From positions 2,492,501-2,556,500 of the forward strand of contig JAPTOF010000016.1 in NCBI GenBank assembly GCA_028554755.1: a stretch of 64,000 bases of DNA, in the 5' to 3' direction. Shown here in pieces: positions 1-11,039 of the stretch. The first letter of the stretch is position 1; every line of letters begins with the position of its first letter. Both the position numbers and the translations under genes were made by a program. The DNA is from Cordia subcordata. Lineage: Eukaryota; Streptophyta; Magnoliopsida; Boraginales; Cordiaceae. The notes under the pieces were generated by a model. That model searched no databases and had not been told where the DNA came from. It saw nothing but the letters and a program-made list of their open reading frames with translations.

Positions 1-650
1 AATCAAAATAACAAATAAAGAAGAAATAAACAAAATTAGTCGAGGCTCGAGATACACGATTTCCTTAAAGGATTTACGCCTTCTACAGATCTAAAGGTTA
101 TGGCGTATCCTTCCCGAGATCTGACGACTATACCTCTTGACTATGGTAGCACACCGAAGCAAGAGCCGGCGAACCAGAAGCGCAGGACTCTCTCTGTATA
201 AGGGAAAAACGACTAGCAAAATGCTTATACTATTACACTATATGCTAATACGAGAATGCTACTATATCTCTGTCTCCTTCTAGACACGGCTATATATAGT
301 GGAGCAAAGAGGAGTAGTCAGCAAATAGCCATTAAGGGAGCCATAAACATGTTCCTCCAACAGTAAAAAACGTCCACAAAATAAGCTCACCTGATGCCAA
401 CATGCTAAAAAGTAAATCCCGAGCTTTAATATATCAGTTACGTCCTCTTCAAACTCTTCAGGTGTTTGAGTCTTTTCCCAAAAAATACAAACCGGAGTGA
501 AAAATCGTGCCGCACCCGCGCCGCATCCCCGGACCCGGCCGAGCCGAGCCGTGTGTGGTGGGTTTAGTACCATGCCCACCATGTATAGTCTTCCCTCCAT
601 ATGCCTCACTGGCACACCTCATAAAGGAATCTATATATAAAGTGAGAAAA
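1..650. other. Possible retroelement fragment at left edge
   Basis: This stretch is clearly richer in GC than the DNA to its right. It has a TATA-like GCTATATATAG near 289-299 and another TATATATAA near 631. A 111-codon frame (280-615, minus) is open, but no domain is recognisable in it. The composition change and promoter-like motifs would fit part of a retrotransposon LTR cut by the window edge. No primer-binding site, polypurine tract or repeat partner is visible, so the assignment is a guess. Confidence 0.25.
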
Positions 651-1052
651 ATTTAATGGTTTTCCTATGTGTGATACAATCCCACAGATAACCAAATCTA
701 ACAACCAAACTAGTAACCCACTCAACTTTGGTTGCTAATTTCTCATTCACCTTTAATCCGTTTTTAACATGTAAATATATCATGTTAATCCATTCGAAAC
801 AAGGAACGTAACGATATCAACAACAGACCCTTTTGACGTGCGGGACCTAACTCAAAAATTGAGTCAATATTGCTTTGACCTCATGTTAAAGCATTCTAAA
901 CTAACAAAAAATTGGGTAAAAAAAAAAATCCGATGCCAACCCTGCAATGGACAAGCAAAAGGTAATTTTTCGACGCATTTCCAGAACGAGATTGGGTTAT
1001 TTTTTAAATTCAATCCAAAAGTAAGTTATTTTTATGCAATATATTAAAATTT

Positions 1053-2620
1053 GGGTAAAAAAAAAAATACGATGCCAAGCCTGCAATGGACAAGCAAAAG
1101 GTCATTTTCTGATCGCGCAGGCACGAAAAGGACGGGTCCTTTCTGTACGTGAAGAAACGTAACTTGATTCGTTGAATCCCAGCGTGTGTCGAAAAGAAAA
1201 TCTGGGAGCAGCTAGTGCTGGGAGAATGATTTAATTTGTAAGGAAGATTAAACGAAAAAGATAAAAATTTATATTTCTCCTTTTTGGACAAAAATATATT
1301 CTCATTATTTTTATGATGTCCAATTCCTACCATTCTTTCCTCTCCCAAAAATAATAAAAGCTAAAACCTAAAAATATTAAATAAATTAATGAAAATAACA
1401 AATGAAATAAATAATAATAAGAAATAAAACTAATAATAATAATAAATAAAGTAAATGATAATAAATAAAAAATTTAATTCTAATGACTTAAAAATTAATA
1501 CACATTATAAAAATTTTATACATTAATTAAAAATGAAATAATTTGTTAAAAAATATTGTAATCAAGAATAAAAAGTTTTAATACTTTGAATGATTAAATT
1601 TAACAATAATTTATTTAATTTTTATTTAATAAAGATTAATTTGAAGTTTTTAAAATCATAATTTCTTTAAAAAATTTGAAATAAATTGAAATATAATTAA
1701 AATATAAAAGCAGATCATGAAAAGTAAACAATTGATTATTATATTATTATATAGTTCAAAATGTTCTTTTAGTAATTAAGACAACTAATAGTTATTTTCA
1801 AACATAAGCCAAATATGATCTCCTTTAGTAAAAGTGTAAATTTACTTAAAGATAACCAAATGCATTTTTATTTACACTAACAGTCCATTTCCAAAAAGCC
1901 TTTTTGCATTACTATATATTAAAATTGAAAGCCAAATTGACCTTTAGTCTTTTAGTTAGTTGTAATAGTACAATACTCACTTGCTATGTATAGTTAAGAA
2001 AAGAAATAGAATATAAAAAAACAATTGAATAGGCAACTGATGGATGCCATGTCCAAGGATTATAATACATGATAAATGAAAAACAAAATTTATAAAAATA
2101 GAGAACTAGCTGAGCATTTATACATAATGTATAAGATAAAGAAGTAGCTGGGCATTTTATTTTCTGCTTGTTTCGTGAAAAATAACTTATTTTGGAGAAA
2201 GTTTTCCTTTTTTGAGAAAAGAAAAATATTTTTCAGGAAAATCAACCTATTTTCCTTTGACTTTTTTTATTTTTAACAACCAAAGATAGGAAAATGTGGA
2301 AGGAAAATGTTTCCATGAAACAAACAGAGCCTTACTAATTAATGTTCTAACAAAGATTTAGATAACCTAGTACTACATTCAATATTTTTTATAATCCCTA
2401 AGTTATATAACAAATTAACCTTAATAATTTTATTCTTTAAATGTAGTATAAGAGGCGGAAAGAAGACAATTTAATCCGGCCCTGGATTTTAACCTAATAT
2501 CTAAAATCGTACCAAAATAAATGTGTCCATTTAGTACAGTTTGACTCTCGTAAAAAGAAGACAACAAAACTCTCTAATATGATATCGTCCGATCCGATAC
2601 GTTTTTCCACTTTGATTCGG
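1053..2620. repeat. Diverged segmental duplication, copy A
   Basis: Several blocks here recur in the same order at 4.53-7.85 kb. Positions 1081-1231 match 4551-4693 plus 5325-5362, sharing ACAAGCAAAAG, GAAACGTAAC and AGTGCTGGGA. Positions 1700-1845 match 6148-6290, sharing AAATATAAAAGCAGATCAT and GACAACTAATAGTTATTTT. Positions 2440-2540 match 7685-7805. The copies are strongly diverged and differ by insertions. No coding frame is preserved in either, so this is an old tandem duplication of non-coding DNA or of a decayed element. Confidence 0.6.
2160..2334. mobile_element. MITE-like element
   Basis: The left end (TGCTTGTTTCGTGAAAAAT) and the right end (CCATGAAACAAACAGAGCC) are imperfect inverted repeats. 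They enclose about 175 bp of AT-rich palindromic DNA full of GAAAA/TTTTC runs, with no coding capacity. The size and terminal repeats fit a miniature inverted-repeat element. The boundaries are approximate. Confidence 0.5.
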
Positions 2621-2952
2621 GAAATTCAAAATCCGTGTCTACGCCTACTCAATCAACATAGATCTTCCATGCGTGGATGGACACACCATTTATAGAGTTA
2701 GCAGAATGTTCGCGTAACCTTTGCATTCTAAACATGCAACTAAGTAAATAGTGTATTTGAGATTGAAGTTCAGTAGGGGAAAAAAAAAATTCATTAAAAA
2801 AAAGTAAATGTGTAAAGTGCTTAATTTTGGACAAAACTTTAAACTAATACCGAGTTATGGAAAAACAACAATTATAATTTTTTTCCTCAATTAATTATAA
2901 TTTACAAACAACAGGTTTATATAACTTATCTTTTGTTAATTATAACAATTAA

Positions 2953-2954
<2 letters not shown>

Positions 2955-3018
<64 letters not shown>
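2955..3018. repeat. (TA)n microsatellite
   Basis: An almost perfect run of about 32 TA dinucleotides. Confidence 0.95.
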
Positions 3019-3019
<1 letters not shown>

Positions 3020-3900
3020 TCTGATGAGTAGTAACAAACAGAGAGATCGAAAGTTTTGCGAGCAGCAAATTGAGACTTGGACCACATTTATAGGGAAAGC
3101 TCAGGAGGACAAAGACGAGAAGGACGCATCATATGCATTTGTACACCGTCTAATTAATACAAGGCCGATGGAAATTAAATGAATGATTAGATTTATCGGT
3201 ATCCGAAAACACTGGTTAATTAATTATTTATATAATTGTTGGTATCAAAATTATATTGTCCGCGGAACTTGACTCAATGTTAGGAACGAAAGATATGAAC
3301 CATTGGGAAAGAGTATGTGAAGTTGTATATGCTTCTGTTGAGCAGCTTATAAGTTATGAGGGAGCAGAAGAGTAGTAGGTAATAGTGTAATACTACATGC
3401 GTGCCGACACAATATGGTGGTGTTAACGAAAACTTGCTCAAGTTTTTGTATGAGGAAAGGCTAAATTCAGCCTGGTAATTAGTTTATCTATTTCATCATT
3501 AGTGTTGCTGGCAAGGCTTTTTTAAAATTTTTATTTTTTTCTTTAAGCCCACCACAACCCGATCCAACTCTGCCCTTCCGTGCGATTGAGAAACTAAATT
3601 ATTAATTTTAAGAGAAATAGTCTCAAATTACTTGAACAATTCTCTAACTAGCTAGTGTTGCTAGTAAGATCGGTAGAACATGAATTTGAGCGTCAACTAT
3701 ATGATAGTTGCACGGGGTTAATCTTGTTAATATTATAAATATAAATTACACACCAATATATTTTTTGCAAGGTTAAGTTTTTAAATAAAGTGATAACTGT
3801 GACATAGTATTGGAGCTTAGAAAAAAATTATCTTAGATTTGAAACTTACTACTATCCATTTAAGAAAACATTAGAACTATCCATGTCAAGGCTCGTGCAA
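3019..3900. other. Intergenic, no gene seen
   Basis: AT-rich DNA with no long open frame, RNA gene or clear element boundary. A phrase around 3770-3800 (AAGTTTTTAAATAAAGTGATAA) recurs in related form near 4435, 10,675, 28,670 and 43,425, so part of it belongs to a dispersed repeat family. Confidence 0.5.
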
Positions 3901-3904
3901 GACT

Positions 3905-4395
3905 CAAAAACAGACCCTGCTTGCATGTGAGGGAATGACTTGTTAATACATACACACTAATATCCTCCGTTTGCACATAAATGGATGTGTTAATACAATA
4001 AATAAACACACCAATACCCCGTCTGTATGTGAGGGAACGTGTTAATGCAATAGGCACTAATATCCCCCGTTTGCACATGAATGGACATGTTAATATAATA
4101 AATAAACACACCAATACCCGTCTGCATGTGAGGGAACGTGTTAATGCAACAGGCACTATATCTCTTGTTCGCACTTGAATGGACGTGTTAATATTATAAA
4201 TAAACACACGAATACCCGTTTGCATGTGAGGGAATGTGTTAATGCAATAGGCACTAAAATCTCCCGTTTGCACGTGAATGGACGTGTTAATACAATAAAT
4301 AAACACACCAATACCCGTCTGCATGTGAGAGAACGTGTTAATGTAATAGGCCCTAATATCTCCTATTTGCACATGAAATAAACACATCAAATACC
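3905..4395. repeat. 98-bp minisatellite made of two related half-units
   Basis: About five tandem units, with anchor phrases of the type GTCTGCATGTGAGGGAACGTG starting near 4021, 4118, 4217 and 4316, giving a period of about 98 bp. Each unit holds two related halves of about 49 bp. One carries TGCACATGAATGGACATGTT and AATAAACACACCAATACCC; the other carries TGCATGTGAGGGAACGTGTT and a CAATAGGCACTAATATC-like phrase. The frames open across the array (3860-4390 minus, 4175-4381 plus) are periodic by-products and not genes. Confidence 0.85.
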
Positions 4396-4700
4396 CTCTC
4401 TATAAATAAATATACTAATATCTTCCATATAAATTTAAATTTTTAGATAAAGTAATAACTCTATCAAATTCAAACATTATTTTTCTTACAGCGATCTGCT
4501 GGCCTTGGAAATAGAAAGACGACTTTTTGTATGGTTCATGTATGTCAAGCATCCAATGAACAAGCAAAAGCTAATTTTGTGGCCAGTCGAGGACGGGGAT
4601 GTGCATCCATTAGCTTGGAAACACAGTGAAGAAGCTAGTCCTTTTTGTACGTGGAGAAACGTAACTTTCATTCATTGGATTCCAGGGTGTGGGAAACTAA

Positions 4701-4927
4701 GGGTTTATTTGAATTGATTTTTTTTTTAAAAAATATATATATATTTTAAAAAGTTATATTAAATTTACAATATCTATTTAATTTGGTTTCTAAAAAAGTT
4801 GACACTCTGAAAAAAAAACTCAAATGTATCTTTTTTTAGAAGCAAGAATTTTCAGCTTATTAAAAAAACTGTTTTTCAAATGCTGTTAAAAAAAACGCTT
4901 TTAAAAAAAGCTAATCTAAACAAGCCC
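4701..4927. mobile_element. Tourist-like MITE A (TAA target duplication)
   Basis: The ends are inverted repeats: GGGTTTATTTGAATTGATTT on the left and AAGCTAATCTAAACAAGCCC on the right. TAA flanks both sides (4698-4700 and 4928-4930). A 3-bp TWA target duplication with short G-rich termini is the PIF/Harbinger (Tourist) signature. The interior is A/T homopolymer palindrome without coding capacity. Confidence 0.75.
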
Positions 4928-4930
4928 TAA

Positions 4931-5068
4931 GAGCTGGTTTGAGAGTGCTTATTTTGCTGCTTTTATGCAGTTACAGTAAAAACTATGTATCAAAATAAGC
5001 ACTCCAGACACATACCTTTTTACTGTAGCTGCTTAAAAGTAGCAAAATAAGCACTTCCAGACAGCCAA
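4931..5068. mobile_element. MITE B, near-perfect hairpin of about 138 bp
   Basis: The left arm (AGAGTGCTTATTTTGCTGC) and right arm (GTAGCAAAATAAGCACTTCC) are inverted repeats running almost the full length, so the transcript would fold into one hairpin. It lies exactly between the TAA flanks of MITEs A and C. Its terminal sequence differs from A and C, so it is a separate family. Confidence 0.7.
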
Positions 5069-5071
5069 TAA

Positions 5072-5299
5072 GGGCTCGTTTCGATTGGCTTTTTTTAAAA
5101 GCGTTTTTTTAACAGCTTCTGAAAAACAGGTTTTTTTGAGAAACTGAAAATTCTGGCTTCTAAAAAAAGCTGTATTTGAGTTTTTTTTCAGAGTTTTAGC
5201 TTTTTTGGATGACAAATCAAATAGTTATTACAAATTTAATATAATTTTTTCAAAAAAAAAAGTACTTTTTTTTTTAAAAAAGCCAATCCAAACAGGTCC
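5072..5299. mobile_element. Tourist-like MITE C (TAA target duplication)
   Basis: The ends GGGCTCGTTTCGATTGGCTT and AAGCCAATCCAAACAGGTCC are inverted repeats, and TAA flanks both sides (5069-5071 and 5300-5302). It belongs to the same superfamily as MITE A and as the elements at 37.96, 41.76 and 54.88 kb. Confidence 0.75.
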
Positions 5300-5810
5300 T
5301 AAATATTGATAGATACGGTGTTGAAAAGGCAATTTGGAAGCAGTTAGTGCTGGGATAGTGATTTGAAAAATAACTAGTCTAATTCTCGTACGTCGCGCAA
5401 GTGTGGTGTAATATTTATTTTATATTTTATATAATTTTGATATATAATTATGTAATTAAATTAAATGTCTATTAATTATAGAGATTATGGTCATCTATTA
5501 ATTTATTGAATATATATTTATTTTACTCTTGAAATATTTTCTAATATTTGTTTTGATTGTCATATTAGAAGAAAGAGAATGTGCGCAAATGGGTATTGTT
5601 GACATGTAACTTATTTGTCGTTTTATTGAAGATATGTATTTTTTTAATCTAAAGATTAACGCATCATGTTCAATCACTTTTATTGAAGGAAATAATTTGT
5701 CAATCAAATTTTTTTAGTTAGGATTTTTTAGTTTGTATATTTTCTAGTTTGGAATTTGTTTGGCAAATCTTTTTGTAAATATTTTTTTATAAGAATTATC
5801 ATAAGTTGAC

Positions 5811-5914
5811 GCGTGGAGCATTTAGCTCCTCGTTAAATTTTTCTGCGTGTTAAATCAAAAACGCGTGGAGCATTTAGTTCCTCGTTAAATTTTCCTGCGT
5901 GTTAAATCAAAAAC
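5811..5914. repeat. 52-bp tandem duplication
   Basis: Two copies (5811-5862 and 5863-5914) begin GCGTGGAGCATTTAG and differ at only a few positions. It is probably a recent slippage or unequal-exchange event. Confidence 0.85.
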
Positions 5915-6404
5915 AAAAAAGCATCGCATGACACGTGACAACACGGAAATGATACTAGCATTGTGGTGGCCAAATTAGTAGCTATAGGTATAGATGTAAT
6001 TAAGAACAAGAATTTCAATTAATATTAATAGTTTAAATAATTAAAAATTTAATAATAATTTATAATTTTCTGATTTATTAAAAATTAATTTGAAAAATTA
6101 CAGTTGGAATTTCTTTAAAAAATTTTCAAATAAGTTAAAATATAAATAAAATATAAAAGCAGATCATAAAAAGCAAATGATAGTTTTTTTATTAAAATCA
6201 AAATGTTCTTTTAGTTAGTACTTTAATTAGACAACTAATAGTTATTTTTGAAAATAAACCAAATACAATCTCATTTAGTAAAAGATAAACTTATACATAA
6301 TTGTAAAGGAAAACTATAATGCAAGTGAGATGCGTGGTGTGTGTTATCTGAAGTTAGGTTATTTTGTGTGCATATGTTTGGGGAAAGAACAATTGGGGAC
6401 GAAG

Positions 6405-6465
6405 AAGAAGAATAGGAGGAGGAGGAGAAGGAGGAGGAACGGGGGGGGGGGGGGGCGGGGGGAAG
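6405..6465. repeat. GA-rich and poly-G tract
   Basis: A purine-only stretch (GAAGAAGAAGAATAGGAGGA and similar) runs into 14 consecutive G, one C and six more G. It is simple sequence that can form G-quadruplex or triplex DNA. The open frames across it on both strands are compositional artefacts. Confidence 0.85.
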
Positions 6466-8164
6466 AGAGAGAACAAAAACGAAAATAGAAGAAAACAAAA
6501 AGGCAAATTTATCTTTAAATTTAACAGATTCTTTAACCTGTTAGGTTTTATGGGCTAAGCGGGTAATATATATAGATATTGATATATCTGTAGATAATTA
6601 TGGTTACATAAGCTTACTTTTAGTGTTACATGTTTTAATTATATCACTTTCTTTTTTTTTTTATTCTTTTAAAGAAAAAGTAAGTTAAACTCCTACAGAT
6701 ATATTATTCATCTATTGTTTTTCAAATTAGATCATTATCTAATTTTTATCTAATTTTACTTTCTTAGATTAAATATTTTATTCAACTTCTTTAGATCTCT
6801 CATAGGAAAAAGGGATAAAAAATTAAATTTTATAAAATTTATTTATAATCATTACATAGAATATACAAGTTGACCATGAAAAAGACACTAAAATATGCAA
6901 TTCTTCTGTGTACCGCATGGGTTTTACTCTTTATTAATATTCCAAATTTGATTCTTCCAGTTTAGTACGATTCTCGATCCGATTTTGTATGATTCTTGCC
7001 TTCTCAGTCTTATTTTTACTGTGATGAAGCTAGAAATTCAACCCGGAGGCGGGGGCTGCAAGTCCAAAAATATTTTGCTCAAAAAATTAATGAAAATTTC
7101 TTAATAAAACATCCTATTTAACAAATAACCCAAACAAGCTAACCATCGAGGTTATGATTTCATTGTTCTCATTATGCATCAAAATTGAAAAAAAAAAAAG
7201 GTTCCTTATTTCCAAATACATTTAAGTACATATAAGAAATAAATATGTTGCATTTATTGACCCCCGCCAAAATTCGTATATTGCATATTCATACTTCCTT
7301 CTGGAATTTTTTATTTTCTTGTGACAAGATAAATCCAGTTGGGTAAACCCACCTACCGGTACACTCGGCGAAACTCAACCACCAACTAATAAATTTCAGG
7401 TGCACATCACGTACATCCTTTTAGTATCTTAAGTTATACTCGCTTGTTGTACTTTCATGATATAAAAATTATAAAGAATCAATATCTAAGTTATTTAACT
7501 ATCTCTTTTTATATTAAAAATATTATTATCAAAATAAAAATTAATGAAGATGCAAAAATTTTAAATCTTAATAATCAAGTTCTATTAAAGTTCGATAGTC
7601 GACTACATTTAATATTTTAGATAATCCACTAAATCATGTTTTAAATAACTTGTTAGCTTTAATAAATTTTATGTTTTAAATGTTCGTATAAGAAACGGAA
7701 AGACGATAATTCATCATGCAGGGGGTGACGCATTAAACACAAGAAACGAATCCCCCCATATTCCGTCACTAGATTTTAACTTACGATTCAAAACCGTACC
7801 AAAACAATTTTGTCAATTTGGGAGCAGTTAGCGCCGTAAATAAAGAAAAAAAGGACAACTATAGGCCGAGAACGTCACGTTTAAGTACACCAGATATGAC
7901 ACAACATCTGTGACGTATCCTCGTCGGAAAGCAAAACATGCTGAGGGCATTGTTGGGAGACGGCGTTTTTGATCAAAGCTTGAATGCGGATTGGACGGGG
8001 ATTGTTGGATGTTATCACCAACTTCTAAGTAAGCTAAACCTAGCTAGCTAGCTCGACTTTGCCAGCCGTCGGAATTTTTTTTTACCTACGTTTAGACATT
8101 CATTGCAAAAATGACCAATATTTAGATTAATTTTTAAATATAACCCAATCTTGTTTTTAAAAAG

Positions 8165-8300
8165 TGTCTGTTGTGCTCTAAAAATACGGGGCGCACTCCC
8201 AAAATGAAGACCTCATTCCCAGAACGAGACCAGCGTTCCTGGAACGCGACTACCTTTCCAAAAAAAGTACTACGTTTCCAGAACGCAACTATGTTTTTTC
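8165..8300. repeat. Degenerate short tandem repeats around CCAGAACGCGACT
   Basis: The core TTCC(A/T)GAACGCGACTAC recurs about five times at roughly 20-30 bp spacing (CCCAGAACGAGAC, CCTGGAACGCGACTACC, CCAGAACGCAACTA). It is unusually GC-rich for the area. Sub-terminal arrays of this kind occur in some plant transposons, but no parent element is visible. Confidence 0.55.
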
Positions 8301-8381
8301 CCAGTATTTGCACAGAATTCTTGGCTGAAGTGACATGTATTTCCATGTAATAGCACAAAAATTTGCATCTACTAGACTCGG

Positions 8382-8562
8382 TCTAGTGTCCATAATGAAT
8401 CATAAGATAAAAAACTTTCAACTATTACTATTACTATACTACTACTAGTAACAATAATAGTGATAATGATGATGATGATAACAGTAATACTAATACTAAT
8501 AATAATAATAATAATACTAAAAAAAACAACAATAATAATAATAATAGCATTACTACGACTAC

Positions 8563-8600
<38 letters not shown>

Positions 8601-8876
8601 CTAAAATAATAAACCATAAACCCTAAATAAATAGCATCACTAATAATAGCTAAGACAATCACTCCCAAAACGTGACCCACCCTACGAAAATACGCCATTG
8701 CAATATAATTCAAAATTCAAAAATGGCGCAGTGGAAAAGTGGGACGCGCTTTGAGATTGTGGCTTCATATGCGATATAGTTATGCCATTACATGGAATTA
8801 TTATTATTATTATTATTAGTAGTAGTAGTAGTAGATGAAAGTTTTTTATCTTAGGATTCATTATAGACACTAGACT
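8382..8876. mobile_element. TIR element with trinucleotide-expanded arms
   Basis: The left end (TCTAGTGTCCATAATGAATC) and the right end (GATTCATTATAGACACTAGA) are inverted repeats that continue inward through AAGATAAAAAACTTTCA. Just inside, the left arm carries ACT/TAA triplet arrays and the right arm carries ATT/AGT arrays, so the triplet expansions mirror each other. The core (8650-8790) is a unique, GC-richer stretch. The isoleucine-rich frames here (8372-8713 and 8682-8870, minus) come from the triplet repeats and are not genes. Confidence 0.65.
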
Positions 8877-9689
8877 GAGGGTATTTGATTAGCAAGGAAA
8901 ATATATATATATAATATTTAACATGCACAAGAATAATTCTTTTTTTTATTTTTTGGAGGGGGGGGTTAAATTTTGAATTTTTGGGCATATTAAGTACAAT
9001 ATCTTGAAAATATACATATTTCGGTAAGCAATCTGGACTTCCACGCCCTCACTCCAAAAAAATACATTGGATGGTTCAATTTATTAGTCTTCCGTCTTTT
9101 ATCGTTTTCAAACAAATGTCTTTTATATTTAAATGATATGTCAAATAAGTCAACACATACAAATTTTTTTCAGTTTAGACCAAACCAACCTAACCCTATG
9201 TCACCAAATCATTAATCCACTTGCATTTCAAATATTCAAATTGTAATTTGTTTGATATTATTAAGATGAGGTATCCAATGGCATAAAAAATTACCAATAT
9301 AAGTGGTTGATTTCTCGTATTGTAAGAATAAAGAACTTAATTACCAAGAGGGTTAAGGATAAAGATTGAATGAGTCACCAACCCAATCTATTTTGCTGTA
9401 CCTAGTGGAAAGTTTAGTTTGAGGATGGTGCCAATAGCTCTGTCACCTTCCACAACATTAATTAAAAGTGTGCAGAATACCTCCTAAACTTTTTTAAAGT
9501 GTGCAAAATATTTTAGGAATATTTTGTATATTTCTAAAAATTTCAAGGGGATAATCAGCTAACTTTGATATTTTAAGGGGGTATGATGCAAATAGATTAA
9601 AGTATAAGAAAATAATTAATTAATTTTAACACTACAAAAAGTATGATACACATAAATTAATGTATAAAAAGATAATATGTAATTTACTT

Positions 9690-10980
9690 GAAATAATTGA
9701 TAACGTGGGCTTTTATGAGCGTGCTTTCTCAAAAGTTCGATCATTTGAAGTGACTCAGCTTTTAAAAAAGGTTCTCCCCACTTTTACTGGCCAGACACAC
9801 GTATGAAGAGATTAAAAGATATATAGCTTGGTGAATATGGGAACATGATTACATTATCTTCACACGCATGAATTTTGCCGAATAATCTACCATGCTGAGG
9901 TCCTTTATCCTCTTGTCTTTATTAGTCATGTTCACACAATAAATAAATATAATTAATTTTGTAATTTTTACTATACTTTGTAGGGGTGGTGCTCTTATAG
10001 GGCACTGTATACTATACCGTGCGTGAATATTATGTGTGCACGGTACATAATAGTACATGTATCCAAAATTTTTATATTATAAGTTTAAAATTTTTATGTT
10101 ATAGGTTCTAAATTCTTATATTATATATTCAAAACTCATATATTAAGCTGCGAACATGTTCATTATTTTGAACTTAACATAATGAATATGTTTGTAACTT
10201 AATATCAGAGTTTTGAATATATAATATAAGAATTTTGAACATATAATATAAGAGTTTTGAATGCCTAGTATAATCTATGAGCAGTAATATAAGAGTTTTA
10301 AACATAGAGTATAAAATTTATGAGATTATAATTTAATTTTGTGAACTTGATCTCAAACTTTTGAACTTATAATATAAGAGTTTTGAACATAAAATATAAG
10401 AATTTTGAACATATAATATAAAAGTTTTTTGAACATAGAGTATAAAAATTAATGAGATTATAATTTTTATTTTGTGAACTTACTTTTAAACTTTTGAACA
10501 TATTTGCAACTTAATATAAAAGTTTTGAACTTATAATATAAAAAATTTGAATACATATACTATTACGTATTGTGCGCCCGTATTTTTCATACATAGTACG
10601 GTGTACAGTGCTCATGCGAGGCATTGTGCATATGGTGTATAATATAGGTACTGAATTAATTTATCTTCACAAATTTAAATTTTTAGATAAAATAATTTAA
10701 GATCATATTGTCGTAAGGTCACGGTTCAGAACTCTACTATTTATTTTAAAAATGCTAAAAATGTCCATCATCCGGACGTATGCCCTCACTGCCATCTATT
10801 TAGAATGCTACTGGAAAAGCCAAGGGTGAAGAAATTAGAGATGGACAAAATTCTGTTGCTAAATTAAGAGGGGTTTGCAATGGAAAAATAAATAATTTTT
10901 GTTTAGAGATCGAGTAGAGACAAGACATTCGGCTACTAAATTGTGAAAGAATAGCAATGGGGAATATGGTTAATATTAAT
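9690..10980. repeat. Segmental duplication partner of 28.38-28.99 kb, carrying an insertion
   Basis: Positions 9690-9959 match 28,381-28,657 closely, with long shared phrases such as GATTACATTATCTTCACACG. Positions 10,654-10,975 match 28,649-28,970. The two halves are separated here by a 694-bp insertion that the other copy lacks. No coding frame is preserved. Phrases such as TCGCTAAATTAAGACGG resemble sub-terminal repeats of CACTA elements, so the duplicated block may itself be TE-derived. Confidence 0.8.
9960..10653. mobile_element. Non-autonomous MULE-like element with 9-bp target duplication
   Basis: The element is bounded by AATTAATTT at 9951-9959 and 10,654-10,662. The paralogous copy has AATTAATTT once, at 28,649-28,657, which is the empty site. 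A 9-bp target duplication points to the Mutator superfamily. Imperfect inverted ends share GCACTGTATAC/CCGT-type motifs (near 10,001-10,045 and 10,585-10,615). The interior is an AT-rich array of the phrase TTTTGAACATATAATATAAG. Related copies lie at 45.78-46.57 kb and about 24.56-24.89 kb. No transposase is present. Confidence 0.75.
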
Positions 10981-11039
10981 TTTTTTCAATAATTTTTCAA
11001 TAATTTTTCAATAATATATTAATATCTCTCTAGGGTTTC

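Larger units (their letters stand above)
4530..7850. repeat. Diverged segmental duplication, copy B
   Basis: This is the second, longer copy of the block at 1.05-2.62 kb. It is interrupted at 4698-5302 by three adjacent MITEs. It also contains a 52-bp tandem duplication at 5811-5914 and a homopurine/poly-G stretch near 6405-6465. No gene is preserved in it. Confidence 0.55.

Noticed and set aside
1..650. Endogenous pararetrovirus or full LTR retrotransposon at the left edge
   Set aside because: No coat, reverse-transcriptase or movement-protein motif, primer-binding site or matching second LTR is visible. Kept only as a low-confidence retroelement-like fragment.
3860..4390. 176-codon minus-strand ORF with repeated CINTS-HVQTGDI-like peptides
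   Set aside because: It is the translation of the 98-bp minisatellite. The opposite strand is also open in part, and the frame has no start context or domain.
3905..4395. Regularly spaced repeats resembling a CRISPR array
   Set aside because: The 'spacers' are themselves repeats of each other, and the context is a plant nuclear genome. It is a minisatellite.
8372..8870. Isoleucine-rich ORFs of 113 and 62 codons
   Set aside because: They arise from ATT/TAA triplet repeats in the arms of a TIR element.
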